Of a stretch of DNA of 64,000 nucleotides, positions 24,986-37,100 are shown piece after piece (within the stretch, counting starts at the first letter, position 1; every line of letters starts with the position of its first letter). The notes under the pieces are model-generated. The model searched no databases. It saw nothing but the letters and a program-made list of their open reading frames with translations, and was not told the origin of the DNA. The position numbers and the translations under genes were made by a program. The DNA is from Otis tarda. Lineage: Eukaryota; Chordata; Aves; Otidiformes; Otididae. The stretch covers positions 45,727,963 through 45,791,962 of the forward strand of contig CM048554.1 in the NCBI GenBank assembly GCA_026413225.1. The letters are read 5' to 3'.

Positions 24986-27900
24986 ATACTGTGTGATAGT
25001 TTTTCCAAAGTGCTTTGTAGCGCAAGTATGGATCCATTCAAATATGTTATCAGGGTAGATTAAGTTGTCTATGGTGCTCCAAAGTTGGCAGTGTACTGGT
25101 CTTTCCACTTAAAGGATAGAGCCTCTGTACAGGAGAACAACTTTTTTTTTTTCTAGTTTCCATCATGGAAGAGTCTTTTTACAATTTGATGACACCCACC
25201 AGAGCCCTGCAGACTGGCACATGATATGAAGCTGCAGAAGCCTTCCCCTACGGGCTGCTCTGCCCAGCCTTCAGACCCGCTTCTCTCCTTGGGCTCACTC
25301 TCCACTGAGAGAGAGGACATGGCTGCAATCTCACTGCCTACTAAGCATCCTTTTCCTTTAAGTAACACAACACTGTAGTGCAAAAGCAGGGCAAATCAGC
25401 TCCCCAAGTGCTTGTAACAGAGTTAATCCTGTCAGAAGTGCTCTCTAGTGCAATCAGCTGCTCCAGAAAGGAGGCAGGATGCAGAACTGTCAACACTTGT
25501 ACCAGTGAAAATCCACCCTCCATTAGACTCCTGCCAGAGCAATAATAAAAAGTCTTCTGCAGTTTCCCATGGGAGTGATAAGTCTCGCCTTCCTGGAATG
25601 GTTTTTGATAAAAGTCTGACCGGGGTTGGGATGAATGAAGGTAGCCACCAGGTTCCACCCACCTTCACAATATATACTTTGTCTAATGTGCCCTAGAGCA
25701 ATACAACCTACAATATTTGGCTAGTTAAGTAATTACACTGAAAGGTTCCCCTATCTTTATTATACCAGAAAGAAATGCATAAATCACCTGATGTTATATC
25801 TGTGAAGAAATTTCCTCTAACTGGGGCACCAGGAAGTAATTTTCAGTTTGTGAGATAGAGTAAAGAGGAGGAAGGAGAGGTGGTAAAGTCTTTTTTCTTA
25901 AAAAATAAACAAACAACAACAACAATTAAAAAAAAACAAACAAAGAAACACCAAAATCCAAACAACCAGGCTACAACATTAATTGTTTGCTGATGCTACA
26001 AAGACTTCTAACAGGTCAATTGCAGCTGCATATAAAAGAACAGGTGCACCACAGCTCTGAGGGATCTTTTACTAGAGATAACATCTTTACTAGAAAGGAA
26101 CAAAGTCCATCATTTCCTGTTAAAGATGCTCATGCAATACCAGTGCAACTTAAATAGTTGTAGCTAAATATTGACTATTTGTGGAACGGCTTTCATTCCT
26201 GAACTCTGCACATGATGTATTCGTGGAACAGAAGACTGCACCATGCCAACTGTCAGATACGAGTCTTTATGCAGAAGCAGGATAAAATTATGAGTCCTTG
26301 TCTACCTTGGCTTTTTTTGTCTCTGTTTACAAGGAAAAGTTGAATCACAGTTTAAAAGAAAGACACTGCTCTATGGATAATTTGCTTGGATATGGGTAAG
26401 AAAATACTCACAGCTACATTTCTATTCATCCTGCCTAGCTCTTGACGTAAAACTTATTAACTAACGAGGTAGGGCAGGTAGAAACAAAAGAACACAGAAA
26501 CACAAAAGACTGACCCAAGCAACTGAAAGGCTTTTGTGTAATAAAACATCCAATGTTTGCTTTTGGAAATGTTAAACTCCTGCGTGGTTAGGGAATCATG
26601 ATTTATGCGGACACCATTATTAATTTGCACCACCTTGTCTGACAGCTTTGTACTGATCATGCATTTAAATTCACATCTAGAAAGACATGAACCTAAAGAG
26701 ATAAGGAGGGATATAAATCTAGACTTACAATAGGTTAGACTACGTAACCATATTGCACTAGGAAACAACAACAAAAAAAAAAAAAAAAAAAAGCAGCATG
26801 GCACACTAAGCATGGCTCTTTTAGTTCCTAGTCACAAACAACAAGATCTATACTTGGTGGGGTCTCATTCCTATATCATAATTCTCCAGACTGGCTTTCT
26901 TATTTTCAGATGTCATGGCCTTTCCTGTTATCTGCTGTTCTGATTTTAAAAACTATCTTTGAAATCAGTGCTTCTCCAATATCGATTTTCATTACTCATT
27001 TATTATTTAAAAATAGGCTATTTCTGATGAGGTTTTTTTTTTCTACACTGCCATTTATTTATCACCTCACAAGTAGTCTTGACCCATCCTATCCTTTATC
27101 TTCTCTTGTTTTGCGCTGAGCAGGATCACAGTTTCCATACTGGATCATTCTGCCTTGCATTATTTATTTTTCACAACGAGGCAAACTGACAGTCAAAAAT
27201 TTAGCTAGTTTTAAGTTAGTCAAATTTCATCTTCTGTTTGCATTTCTAGGGGTTGGTTGGTTTGGTTTTTTTTTTTTCATTCAATATACTCTTGGACTCC
27301 AGTGTCATACAAATCACTTAAGTAATTGTACAATACACAATTATTTATCTCATGAATGAAGAAATCCTCCTCTAGCAGAACCATGTCAGAGCTACATACA
27401 AGATTACTGTCACAATTTGTTCTGTTGCAGAGATTTGGAGATTACACAGTTTAGTCAAAGAACGTGAATGCTCTATAATTTCCCAGGTCAATGCTGGGCA
27501 AAGTGAGCTATAAGGAAGTAGCATTCTAACACACTTTTTCGAATGACCAGATACCAGGGCAATACTCAGTGGTAGGGTGGTGTGAGGGGCAGAAAAGGCC
27601 TTGACTCTGTGTAAGCACTGCTCAGCAATAATGAAAACATCCCTGTATTATCAACACTGTTTCCAGTGCAAATTTAAAACATAGCCCCATACTATGAAGA
27701 AAAGTATCTATCTCAGCCAAAACCAGCATAACAGGAAAACGGTACCATGGAAGAAGATTTTGATATATATGTAAGGATTGTTCTCATATAAGAAGAGAGA
27801 ACAATTAGCTTGAAAAACTAGAGGAAAAAAAAAAGTCCCTTTAATTTTCCGACATGATCTAAGAGGCACCCTCCAACCCTCATTAGACCACACTCAAGGG

Positions 27901-28379
27901 GCATCTAACTGAAGGACGTTTACAAAGCCACTTAGTCAGGAGTTTCATTAGAAAAGAAACATTGGAACAGAAAATAGTTCATTTATGGAGTTAATTAAAA
28001 AAATTCCAACCTTCTTTACTACGCGAAAAAAGCCTGTATGGGAATGCATTAACCGTGAGTATAAGATTCCTTGCCTTTTCTGTGTAGGTAATATAGAATC
28101 TTTGGTTTACAATTTGGAAAGACCTCTTAGATCATTCACGTGTAGTGTACTGCCAGGAGGAGCTAAGGATGCTCTTGAGATAGAAATTTCTCAGCACTTA
28201 CTAAGAGTGCTTGCCATAGTTTATCTCACTCCAGCCAAGACAGAGTTAAACATCTCAAGATACAAAATATCTAACGTTCCTAGTGACAGCAGGATGTAGG
28301 ATCCCAAACCATGAGGAAAGTCTGATTGCTGGTGACTTTGCTGAGTAGAAAAAAAGATACATTTGACGCTTCATATTAA
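24986..28379. other. Intergenic or intronic DNA, no gene recognised
   Basis: AT-rich unique DNA. The low-complexity parts are T12 at about 25141-25152, an A/AAC-rich stretch at 25900-25960, A20 at 26773-26792, and a T-rich tract near 27265-27280. Open frames of up to 118 codons occur on both strands without recognisable motifs. Confidence 0.6.
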
Positions 28380-28908
28380 AATATCTCGCATCGCACAATA
28401 ATCAATTGCTCTGCTTATCTTCCTATTGTAATTAATAAATGTACAACTATTTTGAGGTTTCAGAATGTTCAACAATTTTTATTATTAAAACAGCAAGTAA
28501 TTAGGAACCAATTACAAATGCAAACAACAGCTTAAAAAAAGCAAGAGTAACTCTATTCCGGACAGTTCCAGAGCCACAATTTTAATGTTTACACTCAGTC
28601 TGTTCCTCAAACACTCATGTATTTGACATACCTTTTAGGAATTTATCAAGCTGATGGATTATTATCTGATGTTGAAACAATTGATTATTTTCTATGTATT
28701 AATGTAGTGTTACTACACAGTTCTTGCCAACATCTTACAAGACATAGTACATGCTAAAACAAATCAGCATTTGCAGTGTTTTTAGTTCATTAAGAACAAC
28801 TTTCTGAAGTTTAGAGAACTGCAAAAATGCTGATCTGTAGTAATGATTTCCATAAAATTGTTCTGGACATAACAGAAAGGAGAAATAAGTGGAAACTAAA
28901 TGGAAGAA
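28380..28908. other. Noncoding block rich in homeodomain-like words
   Basis: No gene is seen. The block contains atcaattg (28401-28408), taattaataaat (28429-28440), gtaattagg (28496-28504) and ccaattac (28508-28515). These are TAATTA/CAATTA-type cores bound by many homeodomain factors. They are also common in AT-rich DNA, so the enhancer reading is only inference. Confidence 0.25.
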
Positions 28909-28950
28909 GGGCCAAGTTGTACTCTCATTGATATCAGTGTAAATTAGTCT
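28909..28950. repeat. Possible fragment of an old amniote interspersed repeat
   Basis: The words gggccaagttgtactctcat and tgatatcagtgtaaattagt resemble the amniote repeat words gggcctgatcc and ttgacttcagtgtaaatcag. The fragment is very short, so chance similarity remains possible. Confidence 0.25.
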
Positions 28951-31900
28951 TCTGACTTAAGGTCATATATTTCAGGTTTGTACTCCATGCAGCTGAGTAG
29001 CTGGGAATGACAAAATACAGAAACTAAGAAAATCTTGTCTAAAAGAGTTGTCCTCAATCTGAAAACACATGGAGTTTAGGACATATAGGTATGACTAGCT
29101 TAGATTACTTCACTATGTAGAACAAAACACACCTTTCACTAACGTAACAACCATATTTTTTTCCTGTACCAAAAAAGAGAAGTTGAGATGGGACTAGTCC
29201 AGTTGTTACAAATGATTTTGGAATAGTTCACTCACAAAGTTCAAAAGCCTTGGATTAAATTTCAAAGGTATGTACTGAAATTATTCTCAATACATATCCA
29301 TGACTGGGATGCAAAATTAAAGTTTTGTTTTCACTTGTCAACAGCTCTGTGCTTCACTGATGCAACCTGCAATCTCAGTCTACACGTGAGACAACATTGA
29401 AACTCCTATATGAGTACTAAATAGAGGAGGGAGGGGGGAAGTAATTGCTTACTTAATTTCACTGATACTAACAGCAACTTGCAAATGATAAACTGACCTC
29501 CATTTCAACTGTCTTTTATCCAGTTGAGAAATAATAAAAAAAAAACCCTTGTTATTGTTTAAATAGCCTTTTATAAGGAATATATTAAGTACAATTCCTG
29601 AGTCTGCGTGAGCCAAACTAGGTGTTTCTGGTAGAACATAGGAGAGCTCCTACTACAGGCAGTTCAAGTGTAGATGCAAATGATAAAATAAAAATTTGAT
29701 CATCTATTCTCAAGGCTTTAATACTTTTCTCAAGGAGGACTTTGTTTCTTGTATAATTGAATGGCATGCTTTAGCGTAAGCAGGCCCAATATCAGCTTTC
29801 ACATCTTGGTAGAAATTCTAACTATACTTCATCCAACCTCCTAAAATACATAAGCTATCGAACACGTTGGGCCTGTTTCAGTTAAATACTTGCCTAGCAA
29901 TTTTATTTCCCTATATTGCAAAAACAGGTTTGCTTTACAGAACTTTAATCGCAGTAGAGTTGCCCACAAAACTACACCCACCATGCTCTCTACTCCATAT
30001 TCCCACGCTTTCTAATATTTGTCGTATTTCATCTTTTAATGCGGTCCTAATGAGAGCATATTGGAACACCACAGAACCAGGCTCATAAGAATGTGGTCTT
30101 GAAATAAAACGTGGAACAGAAGGAGCATTGTATTACAGCCTCCATTAATGTTTTAATGGTTGAGAGATTTCCAACATGTTGGCAGTGTCAGGACAAACCA
30201 ATTTAATAAATTATTAACACTAATCAAATATTTTTATGACGGCAGTCAAAACTTCCTTGGCAGTTAAGGTTAATTCTGTTGAAGTTTGACAAAGATGTTA
30301 CTGTTTGATGGAAACCACGTTTAAAACTACAGCCTCCTTGAAATCAAAACCTTGCACTGCACTGAAAAGAAATGGTTAAGTAACACGTCTCAAAGTACAT
30401 AAAAAAAACAGTGAAGGCAGGGCTACCGCCTCCATAGGCAGGCAAGAGGTGATGAATGGTACTGAAATGTAAATTGATTACAGCGTATATAATATGCCTG
30501 CCACTACTTGGGAAAGGATAGAGAGAGACTGTTATCGGGAAGAGATAAAGCTCGGGCTGTCAAGGGGAGAGTGCTAAATCAATACACAAATAAAATCTAG
30601 GAATTCCAGGCACTTGACAAGAAGGGTAGAGAGGAAAATAAAGAATCCTGCCAGTTTTGATGCATTAAACTTTGGAGAAAAGGTATTTAAAAGCATCCTT
30701 TCACTCAGAAGGCAACTAACAATAACAACGCCAGACAACGCCACATTCTCCCTCCAACTCCTCTAGCCCTGCCAGCTAGTTGAAATCCAGCACAGCAGAA
30801 GCTAATGAGGAGTATGGATTAACAATACAATGTTTCTCAGGCCTTTCTTGGGCCTCCCCTGGGGCACCCGCGGCCTATACATCATCAATCTACTGCAAAT
30901 TGATGTAGTCAGCCTGTGACAAGGGTCAGGTTTCCAGGACCAGCTACCAGGCATGATCTAGTCATTTTGAGTTATCAAGAGAAAGCTCTGTTCTGCTGAG
31001 CTCCAGCCGTATAAAATCCACAGTTCCCCAGGCTTTCAGCAAGCTGCAATCAAACCATAGAGCCCTCTCTGTTCTCCTACACACCCAGTGAGAAACCAGC
31101 TCACCTTTCTGAAGTGACTGTTATAATTTTGCATTCTCTTACAGATGATGCCATCTCAGGAACTCCAGGCTCACAAACAAGAAAAACATATACTAACCCA
31201 TCAGTTTATTAACAGTTAAAAGTCTTATTTATTGTATACTAATTATTTCAGTCACATAAAAATAGTAATAAGAAAACACATATATATTTATTTTCAATAT
31301 ATGAAGAAGAGAAAAAGGTGCTTGTTGATGCAGATTTCTAAATCAGAAATAAGTTTTATTGGAGTACCAAAAAAAAAAAAAAAAACCAAAACACCAAAAA
31401 CTTTTTTTTTTGCCCACAGTATTTTTCCTGAATAATCACACAAAGATCTTGCTTTTATCCAACAACTCATTTGCTACAGCTTTTCCAAATACTCTGTGGA
31501 TTATTTTGATAAATGCATATTTGTGCTGACATGCCCTTAGCTTAGTTGAAGTCGGTGGATTTCCACGCAAGCTTGATGGCAAGCTTGCTTGATGCCTTTG
31601 CTCATGGCACTGCAGCCCTGTCAGCTGCACCAAAATGCATCCGTTCAGATGGGAAGAGACACAAGGAATCAAGTATGCAGCACACTAAGACAAGTTCTGT
31701 CAGTAAGATACACACAGTCCAAACTAAGTTAGATTTAAATTACTAGAAAGGCCCCTATTAATATCAATGGTTTTGATGGCATCCACACTTCTGCAGAAAC
31801 TGCAGCAGGTAAAATTTACACAATATCTATAGGTTTAGCACCACCTAAACTTACAATTAATATTTCTTCCTGAAGGTAATTTTCATGGCCGTCTATCTGC

Positions 31901-34900
31901 CTCAGAATGATTAAAACAACTAAGCTGTCATATAGAAAGAAAAAAAAAAGGATTACTGTATGGCAGCTACCTAAATTATGGCAGATTTATGAGGCATCCA
32001 ATACACTGAAGTAAACTTTAAATATTCATAACTACTTGTGGTCCAACACAGGTGTGAACTACCACTAGAAAACAGGAATTTTTATTCATGAAGGAACTTA
32101 AATGAAATTCAGTGTATTTCTTACTTACATTGTTTCTATGACCATATCCCATTAATACATTTCAGAATGTGTATGTCCAAAAAAGGTATCCTTGCAAACA
32201 GTACCTAGGCATTTATTAAGAAAACACAAATCCTCAAATTTGTTTTGTGTTTTGTCTGCTCTTAATGGACAAGCTTTGAAAAGCATGCAAGAGAACTGAG
32301 CAAGACACTTGTGGTATGAACATCTGATGAACATTTGCTCATATTTATTCATGCAAACATTCTGGAATTTCTCTGTCATGGATGGTCTTCCAAACACAAC
32401 GTCATGCATATGAATGTGCACGAAAAGCAAATAAAAAGATGCTATAATACCTTTGAAGTAACTTTGTGGCTTTTATCTGATGGATGCTTGTGAATACTCT
32501 GTTTCATTATTCACTGAAGTTTTTCACACTGCCAGCAAAGTTCTACAGAGGAGAGGGAAAAAAAAAAACCCAAAAAAAAAAACCAACTCTAAATTGCCAG
32601 GCAACCTCAGTTCTCATTTTCTACTAGCCCCTTCGGGCAGTGATGTGGCTTGAGTAATTCTCTAAAACATAATTACGTGTATGTGTTCAAAAATTAGGCT
32701 TATACTGAAGTTTCTATGATCTCTGACAATGAGCTCCTGCCACTGAACTAGCCAGCAATGACAAGTTCTTATCTTTCTTACACCAGTGAACTTTTACATG
32801 GATTGGGACGTTACCAGGACTGTGACATTTTGCAAAAGGTTACAAAGGACTATAAGGGAATGCTTGGGGGAATTATACCCAACCTGTGGTCTGCAGCAGG
32901 TACCCCTTACATACACCTTTTAGAAGAACCAATACTTAGGCTTTTTGAGGTTCCCAAGAAGGCATGCTCTCTAACCTATAATTATGTATCTAATTTTTTT
33001 TTCCACATGTTTGTCTGAGTGGCTGTGTATATGTTCATCTTTAAGTGCCTGTGGAACACTTTAGGTGCATATCCCATCAGTTAAAAGCAAAGTCTCAGTT
33101 TAAGCTGATATGAATGTAAATTTGGACAGAGAATGACTGCAGCTCTTTCTTTTAGCATATTACCACTTACAAGTGATTTCACTTAGTAATTTTGTAGGTC
33201 TTTTGATTTATTCTGTGCTAAAGACAAAATACATATTCACATTACTATAGCTGATTATTATTAGTGATATCATATAGAGCAGACATTTTTAGAACAGCTG
33301 ATAATAAAAAATGAACATATACTTTGGAAGTAAGCATCAGCACTTTATAGAAATACAGATTCACCTGAAGAAATCTATACATTTCAGTTACCTTCTATTT
33401 ATTTTTTTCAGTTGTTTAAAAACTATGAGGAATAGATTTTCACTTCAGTTGAAGTGTATGCAAAGATGTGCTCGCAATGAAAAAAAAAGAGACCCTTTAG
33501 AAACAGCTTACAGAAATTACACCAGTTATCCATTTGCATACTCGACTGTGTATCATTAAGATATGCCAGATGAAAGAAGTATGTAGGTGTGTTTCACTTT
33601 GTGGGTGCAACTGGTGGCCTGTTCAAATTCTGCCAGTACATGGAAGCCCACATTAAATACACCCCCTGAATGAGCTCTGCACTGCTGACCTCTGTTTAAA
33701 ATCTCTGCTGCAGCTTCACCACTGCTGAGAGTGCTTGCTATCTTTGATCAGTAGTGAAGGATCAAGGCTAAAATCCTGATTCACAGCTGGAGAAAATTTA
33801 AATCATCATCCAGACATGGAATTTTACCTATCATACTCGGTAACGGAGCACATCAGCACCAACCATCTCTCCCGCCTAGAACATTTGCCTCCACTCTTCC
33901 TCCCAACTGCAGCAACCTCTCCTACTCAACTGCTCCCTACAGGAGTGGGAAATCTTGCAGCACCTATTGCCTTGGAGAAAAACAGCTAAAAAGCTAGCCT
34001 CTAACCCCTCAAAAAGCTGCTCTAGTAAGGCCAAATGCTGGCTCTGGCCTGACTGCTCTCTCCATTTACAGAATTGTTACTGCTTTTTTCTTCCTATGCT
34101 GAAGCTAAAACCAAATGCGCTTTTTGTGCAATAATAAATCAGAGTGGTTTGCCTGTGCAGCACACTAACTAGAAGCTTCTAACACTGTTTTCATGAAAGT
34201 TCGCTATTCCCCTCCCAGAACAATGCTGCTCCTCTTCCCAATTTAAAGGCTCCCACCCTTCTTTGCTTCTCTTCCCACGGATCTCTATTTGGCTGCTTTT
34301 CCAAGGGCAGACAAGAACTCCATGCAATTCTCTGAATCTCCTGCTTTCAGAGACCAAAATACCTTCCCCCAGCTAAGAGAACTGATGCACTCTGCTGGCT
34401 TCAAACTTTAAAAATTAATCTCTGCTGAAGCAGCTGTGGAATATTTTACATTTCTTAGAACCGAGCTGAGTATATGTACATTTTTGCTTTGATATATATG
34501 GTATAGTTGTTTTTCCTTCCTTTCCATTTCCATCTTGTTTTCCATTTAAAATTTCAGTGTAGGAAATTCTGAAGACTTCAGAGTCTAGGAAAATTATTTG
34601 GGTTTCGGAAGCGAGAGAGAGAAGGGGAGTGTAATTTGTCTGCGAGTTTTTTTTTTAATGAAAGGAAAAAATCCTGAACAGCTTGCAATTAACAGCTCTG
34701 AAAAGTTATAGTTTCTTCAATGGCACATAGTATGCCAAGTAAACCTAACAAGAGATTCCTTAGCTTAACATGCCTGGAGCTTGATATGGTTCCTCTAAAT
34801 CAAAGCACAGCTCGCACTAACCGTTGCAGTATGTTAGTGGCTGGATGGTTGCTTTATGAAGAATTATAAAGTGACACAGCAGTCTGGTTGAAAAAAACAC

Positions 34901-36229
34901 ACATCACGCTTTGATGTTTTTAACCACTAACTTCAAGAGGACCAACAGAGACCTTCCTGTTTTTATTGCAGCCTCTCTATCATCCCTCCCCCCGCGCCCT
35001 CCCCTCCTATCCCACTGTTAGATGGGGGACTGTTATCTTTCAGTCACTTTGTAAGCTTGACTTGTTTACAGACTGAATGTCTCCGTTTATAGGCCTATAT
35101 CAGAGAACAAACAGGGCAAGTGTGACTTCCTAGGATCTGAAATGGGATGCTTTTGTGGCAAGGGAGTGGGGGAAAGGAAGGGGAGAAGAGAAATCCTGCA
35201 AATGTCCTCCTCCCTATCCCTCTTCCCTCCAGGTTAAATGTACACACCCGGATGGTACCAAGGTATTTTAAATGAACAAACTGCTTAAATGTTAGCTTAC
35301 CAAAACTCCATGAAAATGCACAGCAATTGTCTCACAATCTGGTCTGCAAACAGTAAAATCAATGCTAAACAAAGGCTTCTATTAAACTCCCTATTTTAAA
35401 AGTTTTATATTATAGATCCATTTAGAAGTTCATTTAGGGAATCTTAAAAGCTTCTATCACATTTTACTGAGGACATTTAAAGGGTGTCCATGGGGTAATC
35501 ATAAGCATGCACATTGTAATGATGAAATTTTAGAAACCATTAATGGCATAAGTTTGGATATTCCTTCTTATCTTGAAAAATATTTTACCTCAGGCATAAC
35601 CCCAATCCAGTCAAATAAGGATAGTCCTTAACAGGGTACTCAAATGACATGAGAGACAGTTTGCTTATATTGCCAACGGCAGGTTTCTTTTCAGTTCTCC
35701 ATAACATTCAGGTTATAAACACCCCAGAGGAGGTATGGTTTTGTCCTTACTAAGGGTGTTTTACTTTTACACTGACAATTTTTATTTTAATTGTAAGATT
35801 CATTTTTATAGGTTTCTGGTTTCAAAAGGCTTGCTTTTTGCACACACACACACACACTTGGGAGCACAAAGGGTTTTTAAGGGGGGTACAAAGAGGAATA
35901 TCAAGTTTGTTTTTACAGTACTTCATGGTGAAACACTGAGCCAGTGTTTTGAGCTAGATCTATCTAGACTTTCTCTTGTAGGTTGCTCACCAAAAGAGAC
36001 TGAAAAGCTTTTCAACTAAGAAAGAAAACAGAATAAAATCTAAGAAGTTAACTCTTCAAGCACAATCCTTTCCAAATAAGTAGATAAGACAGCACAGAAG
36101 AGGAAAGATTTTATACACGGCTCTTCCTTCAAGAGCTGAGTCCACACAAGCGCAACCTTAAGCACCAGCACTTGGTTAGACACAGCCCAGTTACACAATA
36201 AGCAGCAGCAGTGCCAGTCCCTGCCAAGC
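28951..36229. other. Repeat-poor noncoding DNA, possible regulatory blocks
   Basis: No gene is recognised in 7.3 kb and almost no transposon remnant. Low-complexity DNA is limited to A tracts near 31371-31384 and 32560-32581, a CA repeat at about 35840-35856 and a C-rich tract at 34984-35013. Two long stretches, 30130-31100 and 34560-35110, have mixed base composition and clusters of transcription-factor-like words. Avian deserts with this texture often contain conserved enhancers, but I could not align anything. Confidence 0.5.
34984..35013 (-). other. G-quadruplex candidate on the minus strand
   Basis: The plus strand has five runs of at least three C (3, 6, 3, 4 and 3) within 30 nt, with short linkers t, gcg, t and tcctat. 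The minus strand therefore satisfies the usual four-run quadruplex pattern. Such motifs are often found in open chromatin, but here this is only a sequence prediction. Confidence 0.6.
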
Positions 36230-37100
36230 CCTCCCATCTACTCCGAGAACCTGCCTGCTCCTTCTTCCTCATCACTGTCTCCGAGTCAGAGCTGGCCAGG
36301 TCCACACCGCCACTCTCTGCTCCTCATCATCCTCTCCAACGTACTCGGTAGCACCCCCGCAGAGGAGCAGGGTCCTCTCCATCCAGGGATACCACTGTAC
36401 CTCCCCGCTTCTTACTGACGGATCACGCATCTTTGTAGGTCACGGACAGGATCAAATGCTGCCTGCACACACCTCTGCCAAGCAAAGAGACAGACAGCCC
36501 AGTACAAGCTGTGTCAGCTCAAATGGGTGAACTTTTGAAATAAAGGTGAGAATTTGTTCTCCATTAGAATTCTAGTACACCTTGATCAGTTTAAACACAG
36601 CACCCAAATGGACATTACCTAAATGTGTACTGATGCCACTCTGCCTGCTAGTTACAGCAGAGTTGTTCCTCCTTAGCTGGCCTAGCACAAAGACATCCAA
36701 GGGTACTGGCCTTCTTATTTTCTCCCACAGCAGATTTCTCCTGCGGAGACCCCCTCTGCCCTCCCACAGGCAGCCAGCCCCACCAATTTGCCATGTCCTC
36801 TTTCCATTTTCAAGGCTTGCCTCACAGGAGGTGCAGGCTTGTGCCCTTGCCTGGTATTTCACACCTATGTGGCTTCCTCGGCGCAGACTGCAAAGCACAC
36901 TCTGTGAGATGTGGGCTTCTCCCTCTGCGGTCTCCTTGCTCCGGAAGCTGCGGAGACCTGCGAGCTCAGTACACGCCATTCCTGCCAAAAAGCAAGGAGC
37001 GAGCGAGGAGACAAACCACCCTTCACAGAGTGCCAAAGCCTCCCAGCTCAGCCTGGTGTAAAAGGAAGGCAGAGATTTGCAGCCGCTCTGTTTTGTTTTA
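36230..37100. other. GC-richer patch with long frames on both strands
   Basis: This 0.9-kb patch is richer in G and C than its neighbours. It keeps a 159-codon frame open on the plus strand (36582-37061) and a 154-codon frame on the minus strand (36572-37036). The translations are rich in Ser, Leu, Arg and Pro, show no known domain or signal peptide, and overlap almost completely, which argues for a composition effect. CpG pairs cluster modestly at 36875-37085. It could be an exon of a noncoding RNA or a regulatory element. I do not call a gene. Confidence 0.4.

Noticed and set aside
33595-33660. A tRNA-like B-box, ctgttcaaattctgcc
   Set aside because: No properly spaced A-box and no cloverleaf arms could be found.
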